Assembly: GCA_026014875.1 (NCBI GenBank) | Contig: JAOZHO010000037.1 | Span: 186,001 to 250,000, forward strand | Source of the DNA: Candidatus Bathyarchaeota archaeon | Lineage (GTDB): Archaea; Thermoproteota; Bathyarchaeia; TCS64 | Reading direction: 5' to 3' | DNA length: 64,000 bases | In this document: positions 43,901 through 51,871 of the stretch, one piece after another | Layout of the letters: every line of letters begins with the position of its first letter | Numbering within the stretch: the first letter of the stretch is position 1 | The notes under the pieces: model-generated | Told to the model about the DNA's origin: nothing | Databases searched by the model: none | Seen by the model: the letters and a program-made list of their open reading frames with translations, nothing else | Program-made: the position numbers and the translations under genes

Positions 43901-44037
43901 CCGACTAGGTACCGAGTGCCGGCAGTTGGAGCGGCTGAGTCAAGTGTAAGTGCGCTTGCTGGCATGATGGGTATCATGCTGATGAGGAATGTTGCGATTA
44001 CGATTATTGATATTGCTCTCTTACTTAGTTTATTCAT
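40954..44037 (-). CDS. S-layer-like secreted multi-Ig-domain protein 1
   Basis: 1027 aa. Signal peptide (SIIVIATFLISMIPIMPASA), then serial Ig/IPT-like beta-sandwich domains (units begin like DPTYGSPGAVITVTGTNFTQIAGTEVYVTL), a heptad-rich coiled coil (DDFADDMDALSADFADDIASL repeats) and an Ala-rich helix ending in a membrane anchor with SLMQISKKIAG. Many N-glycosylation sequons. Relative to its paralogue it has about 190 extra residues (roughly 155-345) that look like a jelly-roll/laminin-G-type domain inserted in an Ig domain. The central DNA (41.6-43.9 kb) is more A/T-rich than the C-terminal part. It is probably a cell-surface lattice or stalk protein. Confidence 0.82.
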   Translation of the reverse strand: MNKLSKRAISIIVIATFLISMIPIMPASALTLDSAAPTAGTRYLVGDTITVEGWGVTSGATINVYWDFVTSAGLMNNTQGAAGGTFTVSLDVPDTFAGEHWIWVKDVETSLTANVRVVVLPEVDLSASSGLVDEELTVDGTGYLDDDDIAIYFGSPPVRLDERYGDSTADWATDPVIGGTEDVVKLVGVDGSNAAALVMNRTSNAPTLVAFDESLTGLSIYYTKSVATGLSPEIALLFAHPDCVNPYDSGSNNRAHVEITIPTTTNPTTAWQIASIATGTVWWFGNKADGSSFSGTSADWGTAVSDIDTASGGSDSWVLSAVGPQVGWGVVGTYYVDDVKVEGIIYNLTSPDATVTSGDDGSWSSTFDIPDLAETGHSVSGVGSGDFWNMSSFTIGAVITTDIDQGPTGFIVTITGRGFIDGFLSSVKLDGTDMLPVDGDVDEIEVTEGEFEAEFVIPDVAMDDYDITVDDGAKTAKADFEVDGEPEIEVDPTYGSPGAVITVTGTNFTQIAGTEVYVTLDSTPTSDLVTAETDANGNFEATFVAPAVGFITYTVTAVDEYFIDADDAFKVGLIALIVNPISGAAGTEMAITGIGFENGLYNLTFGDELYEDYTDGVGSDGVTGEAISDIFYIPNIDPGTYEVMVIDSVENELTVHFTVTESSYASADPAMAPNEYNITFSGNNFADVDDLVELVIYNSTDDWPMDVRMNGDPGVPVETDDGNFTGWWEVLDELSIGEYTINITGSEGLLVQLPFSVVAARVEVNPTKALFDRGNTVKFDISNDFDLPNSYIEIYSPDDTLWWITDLLVADMWIQPDLLYTVPYYRQTANENPMDLASDAPLGTWTYFFYDTADDELMNGTFAVGPSTAAQVDVLLEDVRSDLSGLAEDMAGLSDDFADDMDALSADFADDIASLSADFADDIDGLSDEIAAATDAGNAASDAVADLEDSFSDLEDSMGDIADASNSALDAAQEAADAAADAATAAEGAGDAAKGLESLVYGAIGASLIAALAAIVSLMQISKKIAG

Positions 44038-44142
44038 TTTTTTTCTTTCCTTTTTTCACTCGGTGGATATGAATGATTAAAATGGAATAAAACTCCACTT
44101 TATATCCATCATCTTCACCGATCGCATCCTTAAGTTTTATAT

Positions 44143-44412
44143 GTATATTTAAATCTATGTATACATGAATAGTGTCGTTGTATACATCAACATATTTTAT
44201 CTACATATTACGTTGATTTGTGGACAACACATATTATTTGGTATACATACTTAACTAAAATGTATTCAGAATAACATATTATATTACAAATCTTATTAAT
44301 TGTATATGGATATGCAAATAAGTATACAAATAATATTAGTATGTATACAAATATTGGCATCGGAACCTACTACATGAAACGGTATACAAAACCAAGATAG
44401 TTATATACTAAT
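44143..44412. promoter_or_regulatory. AT-rich divergent regulatory region with six GTATACA sites
   Basis: GTATACA occurs at 44159, 44180, 44241, 44322, 44343 and 44382 (start positions), with partial variants (TGTATATGG, TGTATTCAG) between. GTATAC is self-complementary, so each is a short symmetric site. The region separates S-layer-like gene 1 (TATA GGATATAAAG near 44100, minus strand) from the RHH gene (TATA AGTTATATACT near 44400). It holds no gene. The clustering suggests cooperative binding by the RHH protein. Confidence 0.75.
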
Positions 44413-44432
44413 ATCAGAATAACAGTAAACGA

Positions 44433-44624
44433 ATGGGAATGAGTGCTACCAAACAGGAAAAACGACGCCCAAGAGACACGCGCGTCGTCTCCGGAAGAGT
44501 CAGCCCCCAGATGTTCGAAGCCGTAATAAAAATAGTGGATTCAGGCAACTACGTCGACATGACAGACTATCTCAGAGACATGATCCGGAAAGACCTCAAA
44601 GAAAGAAAAGTAATCATACAATAA
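44433..44624 (+). CDS. ribbon-helix-helix (CopG-like) transcriptional regulator
   Basis: 63 aa. After a basic arm, TRVVSGRVSPQMFEAVIKIVDSGNYVDMTDYLRDMIRKDLKER is a full RHH domain: one beta strand and two helices, acting as a dimer. ATG 44433 is about 30 bases from TATA (TTATATACT) and so nearly leaderless; ATG 44439 is also possible. It lies between two S-layer-like genes, and the GTATACA cluster lies on one side of it with a further copy in front of S-layer-like gene 2, so it is the likely regulator of both. Confidence 0.82.
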   Translation: MGMSATKQEKRRPRDTRVVSGRVSPQMFEAVIKIVDSGNYVDMTDYLRDMIRKDLKERKVIIQ

Positions 44625-44977
44625 CGCGTAAAAACGTCACAAAATCAAAGAATAAAACAATCAACACCATCTCTAAAACGACCTAAACTAATAGACCCTT
44701 TCTCCTACATTATTCTACAAAAAATCAAATATTTAGAGATAAATAAATGAGATTAACCCACATTATCATAACCCCTCACCCATCCCGAGTTCAAACTCCT
44801 CTACCATAAAAACGGGATTAAAGTTCTAACAAAAAAACTAACGGAGTCAACATAAACAACATCCTTCGAGAGGAAACATAGCCAAAGCCCCCAATAAATC
44901 GACAAACAAAGTCACCCAAACGAACACCCTAATATCCACTAGTTGAAGAAAAAATAAAAAAGGGGGGGAGCGGGGGT
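44625..44977. other. AT-rich gene-free stretch
   Basis: About 350 bases downstream of the RHH gene with no ORF or strong repeat. A GAGTTCAAACTC near 44790 resembles a tRNA T-loop but no cloverleaf can be built. The right end joins the terminator of S-layer-like gene 2. Confidence 0.5.
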
Positions 44978-44987
44978 TTAGCCCGCT
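44969..44987 (-). terminator. hairpin terminator of S-layer-like gene 2
   Basis: On the minus strand AGCGGG-loop-CCCGCT overlaps the TAA stop and is followed by CCCCCCCTTTTTTATTTTTTC. It is the same design as at 40.95 kb and part of the duplicated 3' block. Confidence 0.65.
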
Positions 44988-47560
44988 ATCTTTTTGCTTA
45001 TCTGCATCAGTGAAACGATTGCCGCAAGGGCCGCTATCAACGAGGCGCCTATCGCACCGTAAACCAGACTCGTCAGCCCTTTTGCAGCGTCGCCCGCACC
45101 CTCAGCCGCAGTCGCGGCGTCGGCAGCGGCGTCAGCTGCTTCTTGAGCTGCATCCAAGGCACTGTTCGATGCGTCCGCAATGTCGCCCATAGAGTCCTCC
45201 AGATCACTCAAGGAGTCATCCAGATCCGCGACCGCGTCACCGGCGGCATTACCCGCGGCTGTCGCAGCGGCGATGTCGTCAGCGAGGTCGCCGACGATCT
45301 CATCCTTCAGGCCGTCGACGTCGGATGCCACGTCCCCGATCTCCGAGGATAAGGCGTCGATGTCGTCCTCCAGGTCTGTTGTTACGCCTGCGATGTCGAC
45401 AGCGAGGTCAGCGATGCTTCCCTCGACGTCGGATAGCCGGGCGTCGACCTGGGCGGCGGTTGTGGGCAGTATCTCTATTGTGCCGTTCTTGATGACGTCG
45501 TCATCGACATCGTAGAGAGTCCAGACCCATGTTCCTGTGTCGCCGTCGCTCGGGATCATCAACGGATTAAGCGAGCCGTCCTGTACCTGGTTGGGTATCC
45601 TGACGACCTGCCATCCACTGATCTCCTCCCACTCAATTCCGGCGAATGTGCTGATGAAGATCTGTTCCTCGCTTGGATCAACGATCTCCAGATACGAGTT
45701 TACCTTTTCGAAAGTCGCCTTGATGGTGAAGGTTATCGTGTCACCGAGACTGTAGGACGCCTTGTTGGGATTGATCTCCACTTCCTCCTCGACTACTGTA
45801 AAGTCGAACTCGGCGTAGAGGTCGTTGGCATCTGTAACGTTCATGGTGTACGTGTTCCCCAGGAGCATTGTATCAGGTACGACCCAGTAGCCTGTGAAGT
45901 TACCGTCGGCACTCGACGTCGACGCGACACCAAAGGTCTCGTTAACGACAATAGCCGTGGTCATTCCCCACGTGGCATTGTATGCGTAGAAAGTCAGAGC
46001 TGTGGCGGCTACCTCAGTGAAGTGCTCACCGTAGATGCTCATGTTGTATCCAACGGCGATATCTGAGGGAGTTCCGGCCAGGCTCGTGGTTGCTGTAACT
46101 GTGAATGTTCTGGATAGTGTGTTCTCATCCTCGTCGACGACGGTCACGGTGTACGTGCCCGGATCAACGGTGGGAACGACGAAGTCATCGGAGATCTGTT
46201 CGGAGGTTACAGCCTGATTGTCTAGAAGCAGATCGTCTTCGAAGGTCATGTTATACAAGCCGTTGGTGAAGCCTATGCCTGTCAAACTGACTTCTGTACC
46301 GGAGGGTCCAGATTCCGGGTTGATGAGCATGGCTATGAGCCCGATCTTGAAGGTGTCTGTCGCATTTACTGTATACTCGTCCACGGCGTCTACATCGTGG
46401 GTCTTGAACTCGGTTGCAGGAGCGGTGATTGTCACGGTGAACGTACCGTCGGCTAGTGTATCAACGGTTTCGGTAGTTGTGTTCAGCGTGATCGTGACCT
46501 CTGTGCCAGCGATCTGAGTGAAGTTCGCACCAGTCACAGTGATTCCTGCGCCTGGAGAGCCGTAAGTGGGATCAACCTCTATGCTTGCTGTACCGTCGAT
46601 AGTGAAGTTGTCCTCAGCCCAGTTGGTTCCATCGGTAACCTGTACACGCCAGTCGCCTACGCCCCACGAGGGAGCGACGATCTCTCCTGTGAATTCGCCG
46701 TCTGCATTTATGTCGGGGTCATCGACCCAGGTTAGATTTCCATCAGATCCATAAGCACCTGCTGGACCGTCCCATGTGACGTTCCCAACGGTCAATGTTT
46801 GATCAGCCTCGAAGCCTCTGCCAACTATCTCGATGACGAAGCCCTCGGGGCCCTCGTCCTCGGTTAGCGTGATAGATGCACCGATAGTGAACGCAGTTGT
46901 GACGTTGAAGCTGTCACCGGCTGCGGCGCTGCTCACGTTGAAGAAGTAGTCATCGTATGTGAGGACCGAAGCTGGAATATCCACCTCGATCTCGAACGAA
47001 CCGTACACGTCCGTTTCCTCGTCGTTATCCACAACGAGGGCTACGCTTGTATCCATATTTCCTGCAGTTATGTTGAAGATCGAGACGTTGAATCCGGCCT
47101 CAGCATCGAAACCATAACCGGTAAGGGTAACGGTGTCTCCGGGCAGGCCGCTCGTAACATCGACCTCCAGCGTAGGATCTACGTTTACGTCTAGGGAGCC
47201 GTTGTTCAGGCCAGTCGCCACGTCAACGACCCAGATGTAGTGGTCACCGACTTCCGTTTCAGGCACATCGATGTTTACTTCGTATGAGCCGTCCGGGTCA
47301 CCCGTCGTGGTGTTCAGCAGCCAGGCGCTCGCGCCTGTGGCATAGTCCCAATAGACCTTAACCTCTGACCCTGATGTGACCTGCCCCGCTGCCCCCGTCA
47401 AGGTGATCGTGTCACCGACTTCATAGGGACCAGCCGGAGCGGGCGTGGGTTGATCGAGAGCGCTGACTGAGACGAATGGCACTATGAATGATAGAGTAAG
47501 TATAGCAATTACGATTATTGATAGCATTCCTTTAGAGTTTCTTTTCATTTTTCTTTTCAC
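44978..47560 (-). CDS. S-layer-like secreted multi-Ig-domain protein 2
   Basis: 860 aa, paralogue of the 1027-aa protein. Signal peptide (MLSIIVIAILTLSFIVPFVSVSA), repeated Ig/IPT-like domains (DPTYGSPGAGITVTGANFTQIAGTEV again), a coiled coil (DDIDALSSEIGDVASDVDGL) and the same Ala-rich anchor. Its last about 90 codons and the terminator are nearly identical at DNA level to gene 1, while the middle domains have diverged. It lacks the jelly-roll insertion and its G+C is higher. It probably co-assembles with, or replaces, protein 1 in the cell envelope. Confidence 0.82.
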   Translation of the reverse strand: MKRKMKRNSKGMLSIIVIAILTLSFIVPFVSVSALDQPTPAPAGPYEVGDTITLTGAAGQVTSGSEVKVYWDYATGASAWLLNTTTGDPDGSYEVNIDVPETEVGDHYIWVVDVATGLNNGSLDVNVDPTLEVDVTSGLPGDTVTLTGYGFDAEAGFNVSIFNITAGNMDTSVALVVDNDEETDVYGSFEIEVDIPASVLTYDDYFFNVSSAAAGDSFNVTTAFTIGASITLTEDEGPEGFVIEIVGRGFEADQTLTVGNVTWDGPAGAYGSDGNLTWVDDPDINADGEFTGEIVAPSWGVGDWRVQVTDGTNWAEDNFTIDGTASIEVDPTYGSPGAGITVTGANFTQIAGTEVTITLNTTTETVDTLADGTFTVTITAPATEFKTHDVDAVDEYTVNATDTFKIGLIAMLINPESGPSGTEVSLTGIGFTNGLYNMTFEDDLLLDNQAVTSEQISDDFVVPTVDPGTYTVTVVDEDENTLSRTFTVTATTSLAGTPSDIAVGYNMSIYGEHFTEVAATALTFYAYNATWGMTTAIVVNETFGVASTSSADGNFTGYWVVPDTMLLGNTYTMNVTDANDLYAEFDFTVVEEEVEINPNKASYSLGDTITFTIKATFEKVNSYLEIVDPSEEQIFISTFAGIEWEEISGWQVVRIPNQVQDGSLNPLMIPSDGDTGTWVWTLYDVDDDVIKNGTIEILPTTAAQVDARLSDVEGSIADLAVDIAGVTTDLEDDIDALSSEIGDVASDVDGLKDEIVGDLADDIAAATAAGNAAGDAVADLDDSLSDLEDSMGDIADASNSALDAAQEAADAAADAATAAEGAGDAAKGLTSLVYGAIGASLIAALAAIVSLMQISKKIAG

Positions 47561-47912
47561 ACTCTTTGTTTATCGTTCGAGCCCGGCAAAAGACACGCTC
47601 AGAGAGCCACCTCTAACCGACTCGACGATTGGTTCAAAAAACCATAAGCCGATTACTTAAGTCTATGTCTACAGGGACCACACCCGTGTATACAAACTGC
47701 GCAAAAAAACCGTGAAAACATGAAAGAAAAAGGGCGCCCGCATAGAAGTAGGTGCTTTTCACCCTCGAAAAACAGTATTAGAACCATAAGGAACGCCTCC
47801 GACGGAGAGCCCCCGTAGAAGAGGAGCGTCTAACCAGATTTACTTGAAGGTAAAGGAGTTAAAATCAAAGATTCACATTCATAAAATTAACAAATACGGG
47901 TAAAACCCCGAT
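47561..47912. promoter_or_regulatory. upstream region of S-layer-like gene 2 with one GTATACA site
   Basis: About 350 bases without a gene. CCGTGTATACAAACTG at about 47684-47699 holds one GTATACA (47688-47694), the same motif as the cluster at 44.2 kb, about 130 bases upstream of the gene start. No other structure stands out. Confidence 0.5.
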
Positions 47913-48515
47913 TTATTTTCCGTTATACGTGCGGAAAACCCTCTCGAAGCTCAGCTTCGCCAGCCCCCTGATGAACTCCCCCTCCCTTCTCTCGTAGCCC
48001 AGCGATCCCATCACACCAACGACATAGCTCACCAGGAGCTCCGTCACCTCCTCGGAGAGGGAGAAGGAGGCGAGCCTCAGCTCCGCCTTCATCTCGTCGT
48101 GCCTCATATCGACCTCGTCGAGGTTCCAGGAGATCTTCAGGGCTCCCCCGATTACCTCGATGGCATTCTCGCCGAAGAGGGTTCGGAGATACTCCCCGTA
48201 CCATTTCCCGGTCTCGGCCCAGTCCGAGAGAGTCGCCTCCTTGTCTGAGGCGAAGAGGCTTTTCACCACGGTGTCGAGGCTCTGGCGTGGGACTTGGACT
48301 GCCCCCGCTGCGAGTTGGACCCGGAGGATCCGATACGATTCGATGGCCTCGTCGAGGGGCACGCCGTTGTCCTCGGCCTTGAGGGCTTCCTCGAGGTTCT
48401 CCGCAGAGTAAGCCGTCAGGGATAGGCCCTTCCGGGAGGCCGCTCGCTGGAGCCTGTCGACGAGCTCCTCAGGCAGAGATATGAGTTTAAAATCTGATTT
48501 GGTTCCGGGGATCAT
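47913..48515 (-). CDS. RHH-like regulator with unknown C-terminal domain (paralogue B)
   Basis: 200 aa from ATG 48515; the tracked upstream extension is a shadow of the next gene. N-terminal ribbon-helix-helix-like segment (SDFKLISLPEELVDRLQRAASRKGLSLTAYS) and a C-terminal domain of about 130 residues with SDWAETGKWYGEYLRTLFG. The same ETGKWYGxY box occurs in the adjacent protein, so the two are diverged tandem copies. GGTGA, which includes the upstream stop, serves as ribosome site; translation is coupled. The C-terminal domain is not recognised and may bind a ligand. Confidence 0.7.
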   Translation of the reverse strand: MIPGTKSDFKLISLPEELVDRLQRAASRKGLSLTAYSAENLEEALKAEDNGVPLDEAIESYRILRVQLAAGAVQVPRQSLDTVVKSLFASDKEATLSDWAETGKWYGEYLRTLFGENAIEVIGGALKISWNLDEVDMRHDEMKAELRLASFSLSEEVTELLVSYVVGVMGSLGYERREGEFIRGLAKLSFERVFRTYNGK

Positions 48516-48520
48516 CGCGT

Positions 48521-49096
48521 TCACCGGGGCCCCGTGAATGTGAGCCGGATCATCCCCTTGCCGTTCTCGGTTTCGACGTGCTCCCAGCCGAAGGTCTCCA
48601 GGACCCCGCGGATGAAGAGTCCGTGCATCTCGGTGAACCCGTCGGTGTAGAGCTCCCCGACGCAGGAGACGACGAGGCGCCCCCCGTTCTGCTTCTCGAT
48701 GCTGGTGACGGGGTTCCCCAGGGAGAGGAGCTCCATCGCCTCCCTGAAGAATTCGATAGGGTCGCCCCCCTTGTCCGCAAAGTACCTCCCATACCACTTG
48801 CCCGTCTCGAGCCAGATCTCCCCGAGCTTCTTCCCGGCCTTGTCGTGGGCGAGCCCCACCACCTCGTAGAGGAGCTTCTCGATGGTGAACGTGAAGCCCA
48901 TCCCCTTGGCCTTCTCCATCTTCTCCCAGTTCTCGATGACGTAGTTGAGGTTGAGGCCCATCTCGTCGGCGCGGAGCGCCTGCTGGAGGATCTCGTTCAG
49001 CGTGCCGTAGACCGTGGAGCCCCGCCTCTTGGCGATCTCGACGATCTTGTTGGCTATGTCTTCGTCGGCGGCGAGCATCTTTCTCCTAGACGACAT
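48521..49096 (-). CDS. RHH-like regulator with unknown C-terminal domain (paralogue A)
   Basis: 191 aa. RHH-like N-terminus (RRKMLAADEDIANKIVEIAKRRGSTVYGTLNEILQQAL) and a C-terminal domain with WLETGKWYGRYF then an alpha/beta stretch (LVVSCVGELYTDGFTEMHGLFIRGVL). GAGGTGAC six bases before ATG is a strong ribosome site; a TATA-like CTTTATAATGAG lies about 140 bases upstream. First gene of a two-gene operon with its paralogue, six bases apart. It probably forms heterodimers with it, by analogy to other RHH pairs. Function is unknown. Confidence 0.72.
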   Translation of the reverse strand: MSSRRKMLAADEDIANKIVEIAKRRGSTVYGTLNEILQQALRADEMGLNLNYVIENWEKMEKAKGMGFTFTIEKLLYEVVGLAHDKAGKKLGEIWLETGKWYGRYFADKGGDPIEFFREAMELLSLGNPVTSIEKQNGGRLVVSCVGELYTDGFTEMHGLFIRGVLETFGWEHVETENGKGMIRLTFTGPR

Positions 49097-49296
49097 CTTG
49101 TGTCACCTCGTGGGGGCCGGTGCGCCCCCGCTCCATAATCTAGTGGATGATGCCCTCAAGTACCTTGCTGGTGTCTGCAACGTCAGCCGACCTTCTGCCA
49201 ACGAACCCGGTTTAATTTCCCCCGACTCATTATAAAGCTATAGATTAGAACATGGGGACGAGGGGTGGTTACAGTCACTCTTCCGTGAAGGTTAGG

Positions 49297-51270
49297 TTAC
49301 TCCCTTCTCCTGAGGTAAAAGACGATCCCTCCACCCGCGAGCCCCACGACCCCGATGATCCCATATAGGAAGGGGGGCTTGAGGAAAGGCGCAGCCCTCC
49401 CCATCAGCGCACCGGGGATTCGGGTGAGGGTGGTAGAGAGGCTGGGCTCGACCACCGTGAGAGAGAGGGGGGCGCTCTCCGATCCGGCGTAAAGGAAGCC
49501 GTCTCCGATTACCCTCGCATTGATGGTGTACTCGCCCTTGGTGGGTGGCTCAAAAGATCCCGTGAAGCATCCGAGAGAGTCGGTTTTTGCGATGATCTTC
49601 TCAGACTCGTTTCCATGGATGACGGAGATCTCGACGGTGACATCCGGCTTCTCCGGGTCCAGGGATCCGGTGACTGCCACGGTCTTACCCGACTCGACGG
49701 TCTCCAGATCGAGGCTGCAGGCGATGGATGTTTGAAGGCTTGAGACGGTTAGGTTTACGGGTTCGGTGTAGGCGGCATGGTACGCCTCGCTCCCGTTGAA
49801 ACTGGCTTGGAGGGTCCAGTTCCCCGTGGCCGTAGGCTTGAAGGGGTAATTGAAGCGCCCGTCGGGATCCGTTGCCAATGTCATGTTGATGAGTGTATCT
49901 CCGTTGATGATCGAGACGTTGATGGACTCCCCGCCTGGGTTCAGCCTCCCCCTGATCTCGGCCTCCTCCCCGGCCGTCAGCTCCTCCTCGCTGAAGCCGA
50001 TCTCGAGAGTCGATGTTCCCATCGCGTAGAAGCTTCCCAGGGTCTCGCCGCTGTTTCCCATGGCGTCCTCCGCCTCGATGATGTACTCGACGGTGGTTCC
50101 GGGGTTTACCGGGGGAAATTTGACCCTGAGGGTTCCGTTCCCGGTCGTGGAGGGGTTTAGCGTTCGAAGGGTCTCCCCTCCGTCGGTTGAGTAGCTGAAT
50201 TCTAGACCGGTGACCTCCGTCTGTTCGTTCACCTCGAATTCCAGGGGCGTCGGGTTATGGGCTTCGACGATCTCCGGGGGATCGAGGACGGTGACGTTGG
50301 GGGGGTCGAAGTCGGTCTGGACGATGAACTCGATGCTACCGATCCCGTACTCGGCGATGAGGGCGAGATGGTAGAGGATCTCTCCCTCTGCCTGGGCGGT
50401 GTAGTCGATGACCATGTCCTCGCCGCTCCTTTCGCAGCTCGCCATGGCCCCCACGTGTCTGAAGCCCGTCTGGTCGAGGTTGAAGCCGCCGTAGGAGCCC
50501 TTCAGCTCGCCCCTGAGCCCGGGCTCCCATGCCACGGGGATACCCCGGATCCTCTCCCCTATGCCTGCCTCGGGGTTGGCCATGGCGTAGAGCCTCGCCT
50601 CGTACATGTCGAGGGTGTCCGGGACGTCGATCTGGACTCTTATCCGGGGGGCGGTCGTCGTGAACTCGTAGGACCAGAATGTGGTGGGCTGGGGCTCCTC
50701 GTCTATCTTTCCCTCCATCCATCTCTCGTGCCACTCGTTCGTCTGGATGCTCTCGAGGACCATGAGGGTGCCGGGTTCCGCGGCGAGGCTCTCGAGGACG
50801 TCGTTCCTGACCGTGATGTAGTATAGCCCGGAGGAGTCGGGGGTGAAGAACCTGCCCCAGGGGTCGTTGCCCACCTGCTCCAGGAGGCCCGCGGCCTCGG
50901 TGTGGGTGGAGAGGAGGGTGGAGGAGTAGGCGTCGTACTCGTAGACGTAGAGGTCGTAGTCGGTGGCGTGATTCTCGGGGTCCGCCCATTCACCGGAGAG
51001 GTAGACGTGGTACGTGTGACCTTTCTCGAGCCTGTAAGAGTATGTGTGGGCCTCGCCGACGGGGATGAAGCCCTCCTCGATGACCACCGCCGGGACGGGC
51101 TCCCGGACCACCGTGATGCCTCCGAAGGGGTCTACGTTCTCGTCGCCCCAAGCCCCACGTATCGAGGATCCAAGGAGACTTGTGAGGACTAGGGCTGTGA
51201 CCGCGATTTTCAGCAGCGGAGCCCTTCTGAAGACTAGTAGGATGTGTGGGGCTCTTGACCAGTTCTCCAT
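49297..51270 (-). CDS. secreted, membrane-anchored multi-beta-domain surface protein
   Basis: About 657 aa from ATG 51270; the tracked start (51336) lies upstream of TATA CCTTTATCGATACC. Signal peptide (LLKIAVTALVLTSLLGSSI) then a prepeptidase-like beta domain (YSYRLEKGHTYHVYLSGEWADPENHATDYDLYVYEY), Ig-like domains (EFSYSTDGGETLRTL, LTAGEEAEIRGRLNPGGESINVSI, VTGSLDPEKPDVTVEISV) and a C-terminal membrane helix with RRR. Many NXS/T sequons. The C-terminal anchor with short basic tail resembles archaeal surface adhesins. Its binding partner is unknown. Confidence 0.72.
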   Translation of the reverse strand: MENWSRAPHILLVFRRAPLLKIAVTALVLTSLLGSSIRGAWGDENVDPFGGITVVREPVPAVVIEEGFIPVGEAHTYSYRLEKGHTYHVYLSGEWADPENHATDYDLYVYEYDAYSSTLLSTHTEAAGLLEQVGNDPWGRFFTPDSSGLYYITVRNDVLESLAAEPGTLMVLESIQTNEWHERWMEGKIDEEPQPTTFWSYEFTTTAPRIRVQIDVPDTLDMYEARLYAMANPEAGIGERIRGIPVAWEPGLRGELKGSYGGFNLDQTGFRHVGAMASCERSGEDMVIDYTAQAEGEILYHLALIAEYGIGSIEFIVQTDFDPPNVTVLDPPEIVEAHNPTPLEFEVNEQTEVTGLEFSYSTDGGETLRTLNPSTTGNGTLRVKFPPVNPGTTVEYIIEAEDAMGNSGETLGSFYAMGTSTLEIGFSEEELTAGEEAEIRGRLNPGGESINVSIINGDTLINMTLATDPDGRFNYPFKPTATGNWTLQASFNGSEAYHAAYTEPVNLTVSSLQTSIACSLDLETVESGKTVAVTGSLDPEKPDVTVEISVIHGNESEKIIAKTDSLGCFTGSFEPPTKGEYTINARVIGDGFLYAGSESAPLSLTVVEPSLSTTLTRIPGALMGRAAPFLKPPFLYGIIGVVGLAGGGIVFYLRRRE

Positions 51271-51374
51271 TTCTCGAGCGGAAAGATGTGACACAGGTAT
51301 CGATAAAGGGATTATGAACTCGTGATCTTTGTCCATAATCCACGTTCTCGCCCAGGTGACGAGGGGCTTCCAGG

Positions 51375-51866
51375 TTACCAGGGATTGCTCTTTAGTTTCA
51401 GGGCCCAGGCGATTAGATTTGTTAGGTAATGGATGGGCATGGTCGCGACGAGGATGCCCACAGCCTGGTCCCAGGTGGGTGGCTGCTCCGTGAAGCTGAC
51501 CAAGAACACCGCGAATATTATGAATCCCATCTGGTCGATGACGGGGAGAAGGGTTCCCGGCTCCATGTTTATTCTCCGTTTGAAGAAGGAGCCGATGAGA
51601 TCGCCCCCGATGGCCCCGATGGAGAGGAGGGCCCCCCTGAAGGGGCTCCCCTGGGCGAGGCCGATGAGGAAGCCCGCCGCGAGGCCGGAGACGGTCCCAC
51701 GGAGGGTCTTGTGGTCCCCGAAGAGGGGTTTCCCGTCGATCCAGTTCCTGTCCCCGTCAAGGGAGCCTCCGCCGCTGAGTAGTACGGGGGTCGCGTTCGC
51801 GATGTAGGCGGGGAGGTAGACGTAGATGGTCTCCAGGAACCAGGTCAGGAGGGGGATGTTCACCAT
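51375..51866 (-). CDS. carS: CDP-archaeol synthase
   Basis: About 163 aa with four helices (DUF46/CarS). Motif DGKPLFGDHKTLRGTVSGLAAGFLIG and the following FFKRRINMEPGTLLPVIDQMGFI carry the CTP/Mg site. It activates 2,3-di-O-geranylgeranylglyceryl phosphate with CTP in archaeal ether-lipid synthesis, strong evidence that the host is archaeal. ATG 51866 lies five bases after the RadB stop, so the two are co-transcribed; the tracked start would overlap RadB. Confidence 0.9.
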   Translation of the reverse strand: MVNIPLLTWFLETIYVYLPAYIANATPVLLSGGGSLDGDRNWIDGKPLFGDHKTLRGTVSGLAAGFLIGLAQGSPFRGALLSIGAIGGDLIGSFFKRRINMEPGTLLPVIDQMGFIIFAVFLVSFTEQPPTWDQAVGILVATMPIHYLTNLIAWALKLKSNPW

Positions 51867-51871
51867 GTCAT

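Noticed and set aside
44785-44812. GAGTTCAAACTC with nearby CTCTACC, also T-loop-like
   Set aside because: No cloverleaf on either strand; probably chance in AT-rich DNA.
48516-48797. Extension of the paralogue B gene to 294 aa
   Set aside because: The added part is a +1 frame shadow of paralogue A (Arg/Gly/His-rich); the RHH domain starts after ATG 48515.
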